Source: Legionella sp. (GTDB taxonomy: Bacteria; Pseudomonadota; Gammaproteobacteria; Legionellales; Legionellaceae). Taken from it: a stretch of 45,573 nucleotides of DNA. The stretch is taken from positions 1 through 45,573 of the forward strand of contig PEQM01000021.1 of assembly GCA_002786205.1 (NCBI GenBank). Reading direction: 5' to 3'. The stretch's first letter is position 1. Every line of letters starts with the position of its first letter. The translations under genes and the position numbers were made by a program. Below the pieces are notes generated by a model. The model had not been told where the DNA came from. It did not search any database and was given only the letters and a program-made list of their open reading frames with translations. Below are positions 26,436-36,569 of this stretch, in pieces.

Positions 26436-27572
26436 ATGAATCGAAACGGTATTGCTACATTAGGTCTCATTGGTATCTTTTGGCATGCTACTGTGATAGC
26501 AGCACCTCAAAATATAGATAAAGTCACTCAATTTATTGCGCAACAAAAAGAGCAGTTATCGCCTGATTTCCCGTACAGGATTAACCTTTTTACCCAAGGT
26601 CAAATCAATAAAAACAATTTTGGAACTCGTATTGCAGAAGAAGCAAGCCAATTTCCTTTAGATAGTTTTGGACAATTGTTTTATTACAATTTATTAGAAC
26701 AGGGAATGCGTGTACCTCATTGGCATGCCAATGCAGTAGAAGTTGGTACTGTTTTAACTGGAGCCATGCGCGTTACTATTTGGGAAGGAAAGGGCGAGAA
26801 AAAGGTATTTACAGTCAAGAAAAACAATACCTGGGTTATTCCTCAGGCGGCACTTCACTCTTTGGAAAATGTAGGGAAAAGCGATCTGACTTTTATTTTA
26901 ACATACAATTCACCTAGTACAGCTGATGTGCAATTTGAGCAAGCTTGGGCAATGTTGCCTGATGAGGTTTTAATACAATCTACTGGACTGAATAAAAAAG
27001 AAATTCAGCGTATCAAAAGTGCGGATATTGACAAATTAAGTAGCTTTGATCCCGGTGCTGATTCTATTGACATATCTACAGAAAGTCCTTACTCGAGCAG
27101 TTTTACAAGTATTAAACCACTTTATCAAAGTGCATTAGGTTCAATAAAGCGAATTGATTCAAAGAGTAATAGCAATATGAAAGAGATGTCTTTGCAGCAA
27201 ACCATATTAAAACCAGGTACGCTGCGTCTTCCTCATTGGTATACTGCTGGAGATACTTTTTTTTATGTTGCTAAAGGGGAGGGGTTTTTTATGATGCTTG
27301 ATAATAAAGGCGTGTCTTATCGAGCCATGATTAAACCAGGTGATTTAGTCTACTTACCCGTTGCTACTTTCCATGGTTTTTTAAATACAGGAAGCAATGA
27401 TTTGGAAGTATATGAGACCTTCAGTATCTCTAAAGACATTAATGAGATATCTCTTTTAGATGGTGCGCAGCATTTAAATAAAGGCGCTGTTAGTGGTGCT
27501 ATGGGACTAAGTAAAGAAACTATTGATCGGTTAATACAAGAAAAACCCCGAACTTATATGGTCCCTTTTTAG
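26436..27572 (+). CDS. Periplasmic bicupin, oxalate-decarboxylase-like
   Basis: A 378-residue protein with a signal peptide (about residues 1-22, ending VIAAPQ) and two cupin domains. Domain 1 (about 80-165) keeps the whole metal set: His95-Trp-His97, Glu102 and His141. Domain 2 (about 250-335) has PHWY at 266-269 in place of HxH, and no Glu at the expected position, although a His remains at 313, so it probably cannot bind metal. The family includes oxalate decarboxylases and related bicupins, in which one site is catalytic; the substrate here is unknown. AGGGA lies 7-8 bases upstream of the start. A strong terminator follows. Confidence 0.83.
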   Translation: MNRNGIATLGLIGIFWHATVIAAPQNIDKVTQFIAQQKEQLSPDFPYRINLFTQGQINKNNFGTRIAEEASQFPLDSFGQLFYYNLLEQGMRVPHWHANAVEVGTVLTGAMRVTIWEGKGEKKVFTVKKNNTWVIPQAALHSLENVGKSDLTFILTYNSPSTADVQFEQAWAMLPDEVLIQSTGLNKKEIQRIKSADIDKLSSFDPGADSIDISTESPYSSSFTSIKPLYQSALGSIKRIDSKSNSNMKEMSLQQTILKPGTLRLPHWYTAGDTFFYVAKGEGFFMMLDNKGVSYRAMIKPGDLVYLPVATFHGFLNTGSNDLEVYETFSISKDINEISLLDGAQHLNKGAVSGAMGLSKETIDRLIQEKPRTYMVPF

Positions 27573-27596
27573 GGCGTATTGACCATTGGTCCCCTG

Positions 27597-27623
27597 CGCC
27601 CCAATACGATCCGGGGCGTTTTT
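27597..27623 (+). terminator. Intrinsic terminator after the bicupin gene
   Basis: CGCCCC (27597-27602) pairs with GGGGCG (27613-27618) around a 10-base loop, followed directly by TTTTT. Confidence 0.8.
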
Positions 27624-27804
27624 AATGGATTTTTTGTAAAACGCTACTGCCGAGGCGATTTACTTCGTTGATATAATGCTCGAATCCTCATGCACTGGCG
27701 TGTACATGCGTTCTGTTTTCTCGTAACATCCCTTCGGCAGTGAGTTCTTGAAGAGGTCTAATGGTATCGTTATTCACCTGAGCATGTTGAGGCAGGTTTT
27801 TTTG
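27622..27804 (-). pseudogene. Possible remnant of a small gene
   Basis: On the minus strand a 61-codon stretch with one internal TGA (27690-27688) reads like protein on both sides: VNNDTIRPLQELTAEGMLRE before the stop, and FEHYINEVNRLGSSVLQKIH after it, closing with TAA. No start codon with a ribosome site is evident, and I cannot name a family. It may be decayed coding DNA or chance. Confidence 0.3.
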
Positions 27805-27816
27805 TCATGCACAGAG
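27779..27816. repeat. Dispersed palindromic repeat, copy 2
   Basis: The right half, CAGGTTTTTTTGTCATGCACAGAG, matches the copy at 40361-40396 with two substitutions. The left half is degenerate (CTGAGCATG...). It ends 69 bases before the yceD start. Confidence 0.5.
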
Positions 27817-27885
27817 TTTTTTTTAAACAATTTATTGATATCTTTTTCAAAAGATAAGATAATTAACGATTTGGATTTTATTTAA

Positions 27886-28302
27886 ATGCTACATCTAAGC
27901 GAATTAGCGAATCAGGGCACACAACATAGTCAATTGACCATTACAAACCGAATCCCTTCTTTTATTGTTGCACCTTGCCATGTAGAGGTGTCATATCAAG
28001 TAGAGAAAAAAGAAGATTATTTTCTTCTTTCCATGCAGGTTGAAGGAAAGCTGACTTTGTGTTGTCAACGATGTATGCAAGAGTTTGACTTTATATACTC
28101 TAATCCTACAACGCTCGCTGTAGTCCGTAGTGAAGAGAGAGCAGAACAATTGTTGGCCCATTACGAGTGTATTGTGTCTTCTAATTGGAAAGTGGCTTTG
28201 GAAGAATTGGTGGTAGATGAATTGCATCTTTATGCACCTCAATTTCATTCAAAGAAGGAAGATTGTGATAAGGATATTAATCAATTTTTAATAGAAAAGT
28301 GA
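27886..28302 (+). CDS. yceD: YceD/DUF177 family protein (23S rRNA accumulation)
   Basis: A 138-residue DUF177 protein, somewhat shorter than the E. coli homologue (about 173). The family is linked to 23S rRNA processing or accumulation and is almost always encoded just before rpmF, as here. The conserved cysteine segment LTLCCQRCMQEFDF is at about residues 57-70, and the closing VDELHLYAPQFHSKKEDC at about 109-126 is typical. It heads the long fatty-acid/envelope operon; rpmF begins 92 bases downstream. Confidence 0.9.
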   Translation: MLHLSELANQGTQHSQLTITNRIPSFIVAPCHVEVSYQVEKKEDYFLLSMQVEGKLTLCCQRCMQEFDFIYSNPTTLAVVRSEERAEQLLAHYECIVSSNWKVALEELVVDELHLYAPQFHSKKEDCDKDINQFLIEK

Positions 28303-28394
28303 GCGCATAACAAATATTAATTGCAATTAATACTTGGATTGCAGTAAAAATATCGGTAATATTCGCGCTTTACGAATTGTCTAGGAGCAATACA

Positions 28395-28586
28395 ATGGCA
28401 GTACAACAGAATAAAAAATCTCGTTCACGTCGTGACATGCGTCGTTCACATGACGCGCTGACCAAGCCAACATTATCTGTAGATTCTACTACAGGAGAGA
28501 CTCACTTACGTCACCACATGACTCCAGATGGATACTATCGCGGTAAAAAAATTATTGATACCGATAACGCTTACGAACAAGAGTAA
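28395..28586 (+). CDS. rpmF: 50S ribosomal protein L32
   Basis: A 63-residue protein with the L32 start [20 protein letters not shown] and the conserved [14 protein letters not shown] near the end. The ATG at 28395 has TAGGAG 6-7 bases upstream; a longer frame from 28377 begins at a TTG and is unlikely. It sits between yceD and plsX, the standard arrangement. Confidence 0.97.
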   Translation: MAVQQNKKSRSRRDMRRSHDALTKPTLSVDSTTGETHLRHHMTPDGYYRGKKIIDTDNAYEQE

Positions 28587-28591
28587 TTTAC

Positions 28592-29620
28592 TTGAAAAGT
28601 ATTACCATTGCTGTAGACGCGATGGGTGGGGATCACGGCATTCATGTAGTGGTTCCTGCCTGTATTAATGCGACGAAAAAAAATCCTGATTTAAAGCTTA
28701 TCCTTGTTGGGATAAAAGACGAAATTGATGCTTTGCTAGCAAAACATCAGGTTTTGACCTCTAAGCAGTTTACTGTCGTTCATGCTTCCGAATTGGTAGG
28801 TATGGATGAATTACCTTCTCATGCATTAAGGAATAAAAAAGACTCCTCTATGCGTGTTGCGATTAACCTGGTAAAAGAAGGTAAGGCTGATGCCTGTGTC
28901 AGTGCTGGAAATACTGGTGCATTAATGGCTACGGCACGTTATGTGTTAAAAACACTCCCGGGAATTGATAGGCCGGCGATTGTTTCTATGTTGCCTACAA
29001 TCAAAGGTAAAACCTGGGTTATTGATTTAGGTGCTAATGTAGATTCTTGCGCGGAACATTTATTCCAATTTGCAGTGATGGGTTCTGCATTAATTCAAGC
29101 CATAGAAAACAAACCTCATCCTAAAATCGCTTTGCTTAATATCGGTGTTGAAGAAATTAAAGGCAACGATCAAGTCAAGCGAACGGCTCATATGCTTTCA
29201 GAATGCGCCTTGATGAATTATGTTGGCTATGTAGAAGGCAATCATCTTTATACTGGTGATGTCGATTTAATTGTTTGCGATGGTTTTGTTGGTAATGTGG
29301 CGCTGAAAGCCAGTGAAGGAATTGCTCATTTATTACTGACTGTATTGAAAGAATCATTTTGTAAAAATTGGCTAACCAAGTTAGCTGCGTTAGCGGCATC
29401 AGCGGTACTTAAAGATGCTAAAAAACGTCTTGATCCTTCTCAATACAACGGTGCAAGCATGCTAGGTTTAAACGGTATTGTTGTAAAAAGTCATGGCGGA
29501 GCCAATCAATTAGGCTTTGAGGTTGCTATTGAGCAAGCCATTTTGGAAGTAGAGCATAATGCGATAGATTTGGTTCGTGATAAAATAAACGAGTTCATAA
29601 ACCAGGGTTTATTATTATGA
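28592..29620 (+). CDS. plsX: Phosphate acyltransferase PlsX
   Basis: A 342-residue enzyme that makes acyl-phosphate from acyl-ACP at the membrane surface, the first step of the PlsX/PlsY route into phospholipids. The N-terminus [13 protein letters not shown] is the family hallmark, and [16 protein letters not shown] near residues 103-118 and [15 protein letters not shown] near 229-243 are conserved. Translation begins at TTG, 5 bases after the rpmF stop. Its stop overlaps the fabH start by 4 bases, indicating coupling. Confidence 0.96.
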   Translation: MKSITIAVDAMGGDHGIHVVVPACINATKKNPDLKLILVGIKDEIDALLAKHQVLTSKQFTVVHASELVGMDELPSHALRNKKDSSMRVAINLVKEGKADACVSAGNTGALMATARYVLKTLPGIDRPAIVSMLPTIKGKTWVIDLGANVDSCAEHLFQFAVMGSALIQAIENKPHPKIALLNIGVEEIKGNDQVKRTAHMLSECALMNYVGYVEGNHLYTGDVDLIVCDGFVGNVALKASEGIAHLLLTVLKESFCKNWLTKLAALAASAVLKDAKKRLDPSQYNGASMLGLNGIVVKSHGGANQLGFEVAIEQAILEVEHNAIDLVRDKINEFINQGLLL

Positions 29621-30570
29621 CTTACGCTTGCATTAGCGGTACAGGGAGCTACTCACCTGAGAAGCAATTAACCAATACCGAGCTTGAAACCATGATCGAT
29701 ACGGATCATGAGTGGATAGTATCTCGTACAGGTATTGTGAGTCGTTGCATTACCGAACCTCATGAAACAACTTCATTTATGGCGGCGAAGGCAGCTGCAG
29801 CAGCCTTAGCGGCTGCTCAACTCGAAGCAGATCAAATCGATCTCATTCTGGTTGCTACATGTACCCCTGATGCCTTTTTTCCAAGTGTTGCCTGTTTTGT
29901 ACAGCACTCACTCAATACCAAAAAAGCGATTCCTGCATTCGATATTAGCGCAGCTTGTAGTGGCTTTGTTTATGCTATGGATATTGCGAAGCAATATATT
30001 GCTACTGGAACAGCCAAACATGTGCTGGTTATCGGTAGTGAAAACATGTCTAAAGTAGTTGACTGGACAGACCGAGCAACCTGCATTCTTTTCGGGGATG
30101 GGGCTGGCGCTGTGATACTTAGTGCAAGTGATAAACCAGGTATTATGGGCAGTGTTTTGCACTCGGATTATGATACAAATAATTTGCTGCTACTCAATAA
30201 TAGCTCCTCTAGTCTTGAAAAAGCGACCATCAGCATGCGTGGCAATGAAGTATTTAAACTCGCAGTCAATATTATGGGAAATATCGTAGATGAAGTATTG
30301 GCCTTAAGCCAATTGACAAAAGCAGATATTGACTGGCTTATTCCGCATCAAGCCAATATTCGCATTATTCAAGCAATTGCTAAAAAACTGGATTTACCTA
30401 TGTCTCAAGTGATTTTAACATTAGGTAACCATGGTAATACTTCAGCAGCTTCTATACCGTTAGCCTTGGATTATTCTATCAGAAACAATCATATTCAAAG
30501 AGATCAGTTGTTACTTATTGAGTCATTTGGTGGTGGAATGACTTGGGGTGCCATGATCATTCGTTATTAA
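29617..30570 (+). CDS. fabH: 3-oxoacyl-ACP synthase III
   Basis: A 317-residue condensing enzyme that starts fatty-acid synthesis from acetyl-CoA and malonyl-ACP. The Cys-His-Asn triad is visible: Cys114 in [12 protein letters not shown], His in IPHQANIRI, and Asn in [14 protein letters not shown] near residues 37-40 is typical. The ATG overlaps the plsX stop (ATGA). fabD follows after 26 bases. Confidence 0.97.
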   Translation: MTYACISGTGSYSPEKQLTNTELETMIDTDHEWIVSRTGIVSRCITEPHETTSFMAAKAAAAALAAAQLEADQIDLILVATCTPDAFFPSVACFVQHSLNTKKAIPAFDISAACSGFVYAMDIAKQYIATGTAKHVLVIGSENMSKVVDWTDRATCILFGDGAGAVILSASDKPGIMGSVLHSDYDTNNLLLLNNSSSSLEKATISMRGNEVFKLAVNIMGNIVDEVLALSQLTKADIDWLIPHQANIRIIQAIAKKLDLPMSQVILTLGNHGNTSAASIPLALDYSIRNNHIQRDQLLLIESFGGGMTWGAMIIRY

Positions 30571-30596
30571 ATTCTCCATTGTAAGGTTGTCATATT

Positions 30597-31544
30597 ATGA
30601 TGAACACAGCATTTGTATTTCCTGGACAAGGTTCGCAATCTCTGGGTATGTTGTCGGATTTTCTTCCACAATATCCTATAATACTCGATTTTTTTAGAGA
30701 GGCATCGGATGCTGTAGGTTATGATATATGGAATTTAATTCAGAAAGGACCTCAAGAACAGTTAAATCAAACAGAATATACTCAAGTAGCCATGTTGACT
30801 GCAGATGTTGCTGTGTACCACTTATTAATGCAGCAAGGTGTGCCTCAGCCCCAATTAATGGCTGGGCATAGTTTAGGTGAGTATGCTGCTTTGGTTTGTG
30901 CAAAGGCACTTTCTTTAGCTGATGCAGCATCGTTGGTTGCACGCCGCGGTCAAATCATGCAACAAGCCATTCCATTAGGTCTGGGCTCAATGGCTGCGAT
31001 TGTTGGGCTAGCCGATGAGGATGTAGAATCTTTATGCGTTGCGGCAAGTCATGCTAATGAGTTAGTAACGCCTGCTAATTATAATGCAATAGGTCAAGTT
31101 GTTATTGCAGGACATACTGCTGCTGTGAAACGTGCACTGATATTGGCAGAAGAGCGTGATGCGCGTTTGGCTATGATTATCCCGGTTAGTGTACCTTGCC
31201 ATTGTCCATTGCTTAAAGAAGCCGCCGATTTATTTGCAGAAAGCCTGGCTTTGGTTCCATTTAAAAATCCTGCTCTGGACGTAATAAGTAACGTAGATTT
31301 AAGTGTTTATTATTCAGCTCAACACATAAAAGATAAATTAAAAGAACAGCTGTATAGTCCTGTTCGCTGGGTAGAAACTATTCAGTTATTCAAAAAGAGA
31401 GGCATTGAACAAGTAGTTGAATGCGGTCCAGGGAAAGTACTTAATGGTTTAATCAAAAGAATAGACCGTACGCTTACTACTATTAGTATTTATGACACAA
31501 TCAGTTTAGATCAATTAATGGAACAAATTCCCGTTCCAGCATAA
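30597..31544 (+). CDS. fabD: Malonyl-CoA:ACP transacylase
   Basis: A 315-residue transacylase loading malonate onto ACP. FPGQGSQ is at residues 8-14, the nucleophile Ser92 in GHSLGEY, and the catalytic His202 in VPCHCPLL, where most homologues read a phenylalanine-His sequence (FHTPLM). Arg117 in the RRGQ motif binds the malonyl carboxylate. Two ATGs are adjacent (30597 and 30600); AAGG about 13-16 bases upstream gives no clear choice. fabG begins 9 bases after its stop. Confidence 0.97.
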   Translation: MMNTAFVFPGQGSQSLGMLSDFLPQYPIILDFFREASDAVGYDIWNLIQKGPQEQLNQTEYTQVAMLTADVAVYHLLMQQGVPQPQLMAGHSLGEYAALVCAKALSLADAASLVARRGQIMQQAIPLGLGSMAAIVGLADEDVESLCVAASHANELVTPANYNAIGQVVIAGHTAAVKRALILAEERDARLAMIIPVSVPCHCPLLKEAADLFAESLALVPFKNPALDVISNVDLSVYYSAQHIKDKLKEQLYSPVRWVETIQLFKKRGIEQVVECGPGKVLNGLIKRIDRTLTTISIYDTISLDQLMEQIPVPA

Positions 31545-31553
31545 GGATAGTCC

Positions 31554-32300
31554 ATGAGCAGATTAGATGGTAAAATTGCACTAGTTACTGGAGCCAGTCG
31601 TGGTATTGGCCGTGCTATTGCTTTAAAGTTAGCACGGCAAGGTGCTTATGTTTTAGGTACTGCAACCTCAGAAACAGGTGCTCAAGCGATAGATGCCTAT
31701 TTTGAAAATGAGCAGTTGCCTGGTCGTGGCCTGGTTTTAGATGTCACCAATGGTGAGCAGATTAATCAATTGATGGATTTATTGGCTGAGCAAAATCAAA
31801 GTCCTTCTATCTTGGTTAATAATGCGGGCATTACTTCTGATAATTTATTGTTACGCATGGAAGATGATGAATGGTATAATGTCATCGAAACCAATCTAAA
31901 CTCAATTTATCGCATGTCTAAAGCCTGTATAAAAACCATGTTTAGAGCGCGTTGGGGCCGTATTATTTCTATAGGCTCTGTGGTTGGATCAAGTGGTAAC
32001 TCAGGACAAACCAATTACACTGCCGCGAAGGCTGGTCTTTTAGGTTTTTCCAGATCGTTGGCTCAGGAAATAGGCAGTAGAGGCATCACGGTGAATGTCG
32101 TATCCCCGGGGTTTATTTTGACTGATATGACTGATGCATTGCCAGATATGATCAGAGACGAATTATTGAAAAGAATCCCTTTACGCAAAATGGGAGAAGT
32201 AGAAGACATTGCTGAAGCAGTAGCTTTTTTAGCATCAGATAGTGCTAAATATATTACAGGTGAGACAATTCATGTCAATGGCGGCATGTATATGAATTGA
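31554..32300 (+). CDS. fabG: 3-oxoacyl-ACP reductase
   Basis: A 248-residue NADPH-dependent short-chain reductase of fatty-acid elongation. The cofactor loop GASRGIG is at residues 13-19, NNAG at 89-92, and the active site is Ser142, Tyr155 and Lys159 (SIGSVVGSSGN, NYTAAKAG). The C-terminus GGMYMN is the typical FabG end. AGGATAG precedes the ATG. acpP follows after 82 bases. Confidence 0.97.
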   Translation: MSRLDGKIALVTGASRGIGRAIALKLARQGAYVLGTATSETGAQAIDAYFENEQLPGRGLVLDVTNGEQINQLMDLLAEQNQSPSILVNNAGITSDNLLLRMEDDEWYNVIETNLNSIYRMSKACIKTMFRARWGRIISIGSVVGSSGNSGQTNYTAAKAGLLGFSRSLAQEIGSRGITVNVVSPGFILTDMTDALPDMIRDELLKRIPLRKMGEVEDIAEAVAFLASDSAKYITGETIHVNGGMYMN

Positions 32301-32382
32301 GATACTTGTGTTATCTGTATAATTGACTAAACTAACCGTCAGTTTTTAAATTACTTAATAATCTAAAGAGGAAAAGCAAGAT

Positions 32383-32631
32383 ATGAGTACAGTAGAAGAG
32401 CGAGTTCGCAAAATTGTTGTTGAACAATTAGGCGTTAAAGAAGAAGAATTAAAAAATGATGCGTCATTTGTTGATGATCTGGGTGCTGATTCTCTTGATA
32501 CTGTAGAGTTGGTTATGGCTTTAGAGGAAGAGTTTGAGACAGAAATCCCTGATCAACAAGCAGAAAAAATTACAACTATTCAAGAAGCAATCGATTATAT
32601 CGAGTCTAACTTAAACAAAGAAGAAGCTTAA
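32383..32631 (+). CDS. acpP: Acyl carrier protein
   Basis: An 82-residue, strongly acidic carrier with the phosphopantetheine site Ser37 in [20 protein letters not shown], the classical AcpP motif. AGAGG lies about 8 bases upstream. It may have its own promoter in the 82 bases after fabG, and a hairpin terminator or attenuator follows at 32686-32736, consistent with much higher expression of ACP than of its neighbours. Confidence 0.98.
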   Translation: MSTVEERVRKIVVEQLGVKEEELKNDASFVDDLGADSLDTVELVMALEEEFETEIPDQQAEKITTIQEAIDYIESNLNKEEA

Positions 32632-32685
32632 TTTTTTTCTTTTAAATGGTTTGAAAAGTTCTTATCAAGTACTTGCTTCAATATC

Positions 32686-32736
32686 AAAGCTTGCTGATTG
32701 CCCTTAAAATAATAAAGGATAATTCGCAAGCTTTTT
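32686..32736 (+). terminator. Intrinsic terminator/attenuator between acpP and fabF
   Basis: AAAGCTTGC (32686-32694) pairs perfectly with GCAAGCTTT (32726-32734). An inner CCTT/AAGG pairing shortens the loop, and the stem runs into TTTTT. It would partly terminate after acpP. Confidence 0.65.
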
Positions 32737-32781
32737 GTCAATAAATACAAGGTTAATGCTTCATTTTTCAAGGAGTATCCA

Positions 32782-34020
32782 TTGAATAAGCGACGTGTAG
32801 TAGTTACTGGTATGGGGATGGTCACCCCTGTTGGTCTTAATGTGACTGAAACCTGGCAAAATATATTGGCCGGGGTCAGTGGCGTGCGTGCAGTAGACGA
32901 TTTTGATACTAGCGATTACAGCACTAAAATATGGGCAAAAGTTAAAAATTTTGATGTAGAGCGCCATATACCGCTTAAAGATGCTCGCAAAATGGATGTT
33001 TTTACTCAGTATGGTATGGTGGCAGCGGATGAAGCTATTGCTCATTCTGGCCTGAAAATTGAAGGAGATTTCGCCTGTCGTATTGGTGTTGCTGTCGGTG
33101 CTGGAATAGGCGGGATTCAAACGATAACCAATAACCAGGATAAGTTGGTTGCCGGCGGACCAAGAAAAGTATCTCCTTTTTTTATTCCGGCAGGTATTAT
33201 TAATATGGTTGCCGGTCAGATTTCTATTAAACACCATATTAAAGGCCCTAATATTTCTGTGGTGACTGCTTGTACTACTGGTACGCATAATATTGGATTG
33301 GCAGGACGAATGATAGCCTATGGCGATGCAGACGTGATGGTTTGTGGTGGTGCAGAAATGACTACGACACCTTTGTGTTTGGCTGGATTTTCCGCTGTTC
33401 GCTCTTTGTCAAAACGAAATGACGAGCCTGAAAAAGCTTCCAGACCATGGGATAAAGACAGAGATGGATTTGTTATGGGAGAAGGGGCTGGGATATTGGT
33501 TTTAGAAGAATACGAGCATGCCAAAGCACGTGGGGCTACCATTTATGCAGAATTAGCTGGTTTTGGTATGTCTGGCGATGCGTATCATATTACTGCTCCT
33601 GATGAAGATGCTGCCGGCGCTAGTCGCTCTATGCTTGCGGCAATAAAAGATGCGCAGATCGATCCCAGTCAGGTTGATTATATTAATGCGCATGGTACTT
33701 CAACTTACCTCAATGATTTAGGTGAAACCAAAGCCATTAAAGATGTGTTTAAGGAGCATGCGTATGAATTGGCGGTTAGTTCCACTAAATCCATGACCGG
33801 TCATTTGTTAGGTGCTGCAGGCGCTATAGAGGCCATATTTAGTATTTTGGCAATACGCGATCAGATTGCCCCGCCTACCATTAATCTGGATAATCCAGAT
33901 GAAGGCTGTGATTTAAATTATGTTCCTCACACTGCACAAAAAAGAGTTATCAACTACGTATTAAGTAATTCTCTAGGTTTTGGCGGAACGAATGGCAGCT
34001 TGTTATTTAAGCGAATTTAA
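32782..34020 (+). CDS. fabF: 3-oxoacyl-ACP synthase II
   Basis: A 412-residue elongating ketosynthase. The Cys-His-His active site is present: Cys164 in [13 protein letters not shown], His in [11 protein letters not shown], and His in [13 protein letters not shown] with its conserved Lys. Translation begins at TTG, placed by AAGGAG 6 bases upstream. The mltG start abuts its stop codon, so these genes are coupled. Confidence 0.97.
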   Translation: MNKRRVVVTGMGMVTPVGLNVTETWQNILAGVSGVRAVDDFDTSDYSTKIWAKVKNFDVERHIPLKDARKMDVFTQYGMVAADEAIAHSGLKIEGDFACRIGVAVGAGIGGIQTITNNQDKLVAGGPRKVSPFFIPAGIINMVAGQISIKHHIKGPNISVVTACTTGTHNIGLAGRMIAYGDADVMVCGGAEMTTTPLCLAGFSAVRSLSKRNDEPEKASRPWDKDRDGFVMGEGAGILVLEEYEHAKARGATIYAELAGFGMSGDAYHITAPDEDAAGASRSMLAAIKDAQIDPSQVDYINAHGTSTYLNDLGETKAIKDVFKEHAYELAVSSTKSMTGHLLGAAGAIEAIFSILAIRDQIAPPTINLDNPDEGCDLNYVPHTAQKRVINYVLSNSLGFGGTNGSLLFKRI

Positions 34021-35022
34021 ATGAATATAATGCGGCTAAAAAAAGCAACAGTTATTTTAGTTGCGGTATTTTTTATGTCCGCTCTTTGCCTTGTGGCAAT
34101 AATGCATCAATTTATTCATCAGCCATTATTGTCACAAGAAGCGTCTCCAATCATTTTGACACTGGATAAGTCTACTACTGCATCGAGATTTGCAACCGAA
34201 CTCAAAAATAAAAAGCTGATTGTTTCCAGACAGCTATTGCTTCTTTATATTCGTTATATGCATTTCTCAAGCAAGTTAAAAGCGGGGGTTTATCAGTTAA
34301 ATCCCAATGAAACAGTGCAAGACTTGCTTTATAAAATAGTAGCTGGAGATGTACTTCATTTTAATTTTGTTATTATAGAAGGAAGTACGCAAAAAAAAGT
34401 TGAATCGAATTTAGTGCAAGCCCCTTATCTACAGGTGCCATCATCGCTTTGGGATGACTTCAAGCAAGACCATGCCAGTGCTGAGGGATTGTTTTTAGCG
34501 GATACTTATCAGTATACGGCTGGAAGCAGTGCTAAACTTTTATTAGCTCAAGCACATCATCGATTAATCGATTATTTAAATGAAAGCTGGGCAAGTCGAT
34601 GGCCGGGTTTGCCTTATAAAACACCATATGAGCTATTGATAGCCGCTTCTATCATAGAAAAAGAATCTGCCGTACCTCATGAACGATATTTGATATCTGG
34701 TGTGTTAATGAATCGGTTAAAGAAAAATATGCCCTTGCAAATGGACCCTACCGTTATTTACGCTTTGGGGGATAAGTACAAAGGGGGGTTAGTGCATGAT
34801 GATTTATCTGTTAATTCGCCATACAATACATACCTCAACAAAGGATTGCCACCAACGCCTATTGCAATGGTAGGCAAAGAAGCCATTAATGCTGCGGCGC
34901 ATCCTTTGCTTAGTAATTATCTGTATTTTATGGCTAAAGGTGATGGGACTCACCGATTTTCCCAAACCTATGAAGAGCAAAAAAAAGCAATAAATCAATA
35001 TAGAAAAACAAAGGGGCTTTAA
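34021..35022 (+). CDS. mltG: Endolytic murein transglycosylase MltG (YceG)
   Basis: A 333-residue inner-membrane enzyme that cuts nascent glycan strands and limits their length. One membrane segment (about residues 8-28) anchors a periplasmic domain: a LysM-like part ([22 protein letters not shown], about 82-103) and the catalytic part with the Glu in [18 protein letters not shown] and [12 protein letters not shown]. It starts right after the fabF stop and shares one base with the tmk start. Confidence 0.95.
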   Translation: MNIMRLKKATVILVAVFFMSALCLVAIMHQFIHQPLLSQEASPIILTLDKSTTASRFATELKNKKLIVSRQLLLLYIRYMHFSSKLKAGVYQLNPNETVQDLLYKIVAGDVLHFNFVIIEGSTQKKVESNLVQAPYLQVPSSLWDDFKQDHASAEGLFLADTYQYTAGSSAKLLLAQAHHRLIDYLNESWASRWPGLPYKTPYELLIAASIIEKESAVPHERYLISGVLMNRLKKNMPLQMDPTVIYALGDKYKGGLVHDDLSVNSPYNTYLNKGLPPTPIAMVGKEAINAAAHPLLSNYLYFMAKGDGTHRFSQTYEEQKKAINQYRKTKGL

Positions 35023-35654
35023 TGACTTCAGCGGCTGGGAAACTTATTGTAATTGAAGGATTGGAGGGCGCTGGCAAATCAACAGCAGTATCTACTCTTG
35101 TAAGCTTAATGCAAGTACATCGTATTCCTGTTTTAACAACCCGTGAGCCAGGTGGAACAAAGGTTGGCGAGTTATTAAGAGGCATCATCAAAAGTCCAGA
35201 GTATAAAGAAAGCTTATGTGATCAAAGTGAATTGCTGCTGATGTATACTGCGCGTTTGCAGTTAGTGGAAGAAGTTATTAAACCGGCATTAAAAACAGGA
35301 ACATGGGTTATTGCTGATCGATTTGAATTGTCTACTTTTGCTTATCAAGGAGGAGGAAGAGGCCTGGATTTAGAGTTGATTCAGCAGCTTTCCAAATTTT
35401 GTCTCAAGGGATTTAAACCTGATTTAACCTTGTATTTGGATTTACCCCCTGAAGAGGGAATGAGGCGAGTTAAGAAAAGAGGGGCTTTTGATAGAATAGA
35501 ACAGCAATCGATGGACTTTTTTCATAAAGTTCATCAGATGTATCTTCATTGTATTGCTTCACAACCTGATGTGATTACGATAGATGCAATGCAACCATTG
35601 CCTCAGGTACAAGAACAGATTACTAAAGCAGTACAACACTTTATAGGATTCTAA
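35022..35654 (+). CDS. tmk: Thymidylate kinase
   Basis: A 210-residue nucleoside monophosphate kinase making dTDP from dTMP. The P-loop GLEGAGKST is at residues 13-21, followed by [12 protein letters not shown] at 39-50. [17 protein letters not shown] contains the conserved DR motif and the start of the lid. The ATG overlaps the mltG stop, and holB overlaps its own stop by one base. Confidence 0.96.
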   Translation: MTSAAGKLIVIEGLEGAGKSTAVSTLVSLMQVHRIPVLTTREPGGTKVGELLRGIIKSPEYKESLCDQSELLLMYTARLQLVEEVIKPALKTGTWVIADRFELSTFAYQGGGRGLDLELIQQLSKFCLKGFKPDLTLYLDLPPEEGMRRVKKRGAFDRIEQQSMDFFHKVHQMYLHCIASQPDVITIDAMQPLPQVQEQITKAVQHFIGF

Positions 35655-36559
35655 TGTCAGTACAGCATGTAGTTCAGTGGCAGCAAATTCAATCGATGTT
35701 TATACAAAACAGATTTGCTCCTGCTTTATTTTTAGTTGGTCCACAACATGCAGGTATTAATGAATTCACCTACAAAGTAGTACAATTGTTTTTTTGTAAA
35801 AAAGTGTATGACAATATGCCTTGTTTGGCTTGTCCTGAGTGCCTGATGGTTCAGCATACAGAGCATCCTGATGTGGTTTGGATAAAACCGGAAAGTAATA
35901 GCTCGGTTATTAAAATAGATCAAATTCGTTCATTACAGCAAAGTGCTTTTTTAACACCACAAAGAGCGCCGTATAAAGTAATAGTCATTGAACAGGCTGA
36001 AAAAATGAATACGGCATCGTTTAATGCACTGCTAAAAACATTGGAAGAGCCAGCTGCACATGTTCATTTTATTTTAATTGGAGAGCAAATTGGCACAGTA
36101 GCACCTACAGTTTTGAGTCGCTGTCAATTGCTGCGGTTTGATTCTTTACTGCAAGTGGATCAAGCTGTTTTAGACTTGGGATTATTGTATCCTGAATCAT
36201 CTCAAAGACACATCTTGGTACAGCAAGCTGAAAAGTATATCAATGATTTGATTCATCTTATAGAAAAAAAACAACACCCCTGTATTATTGCAGCACAATG
36301 GAATCAGCTGGAATTAGAAAATATTTTATGGTTTTTGTACCTCTTACTGACTCAACTTTGTTATTCAAACATTCAGGAAATACCAAAACACAGCACATTA
36401 AATCAGTCCTTGTGTCAACTAAAGTCATTGCTCCCCCCGGTTAAAATATTTGAACAATTAGACTTAATAAATGCCATGCTAAAAAAAATAAGCCATAATA
36501 TAAATATCAATAGCCTTTTGGTTTTGGAAGAATGGTTGTTTGCTTTGTACAATGCATAG
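35654..36559 (+). CDS. holB: DNA polymerase III subunit delta prime
   Basis: A 301-residue clamp-loader subunit. The zinc site is present as Cys48, Cys57, Cys60 and Cys63 (MPCLACPECLMV), and the region QIRSLQQSAFLTPQRAPYKVIVIEQAEKM plus SRCQLLRF with its arginine finger follow. As is usual for delta prime, the P-loop is degenerate (LVGPQHAGINEF), so it does not bind ATP. It overlaps tmk and is followed by the pilZ gene. Confidence 0.92.
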   Translation: MSVQHVVQWQQIQSMFIQNRFAPALFLVGPQHAGINEFTYKVVQLFFCKKVYDNMPCLACPECLMVQHTEHPDVVWIKPESNSSVIKIDQIRSLQQSAFLTPQRAPYKVIVIEQAEKMNTASFNALLKTLEEPAAHVHFILIGEQIGTVAPTVLSRCQLLRFDSLLQVDQAVLDLGLLYPESSQRHILVQQAEKYINDLIHLIEKKQHPCIIAAQWNQLELENILWFLYLLLTQLCYSNIQEIPKHSTLNQSLCQLKSLLPPVKIFEQLDLINAMLKKISHNININSLLVLEEWLFALYNA

Positions 36560-36569
36560 TGGGGTTTTG

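Larger units (their letters stand above)
27573..27885. other. 313-base gap: terminator, decayed frame and repeat copy 2
   Basis: Between the bicupin gene and yceD, from left to right, are an intrinsic terminator, a minus-strand protein-like stretch broken by one stop (27804 to 27622), and a dispersed palindromic repeat. No intact gene is present. The promoter of the yceD-rpmF-fab operon should lie after the repeat, where the DNA is very A/T-rich. Confidence 0.6.

Noticed and set aside
32761-33288. Long minus-strand frame (175 codons) opposite fabF
   Set aside because: It lies wholly opposite the strongly conserved fabF and its leader, has no ribosome site and reads as a composition shadow of the real gene.
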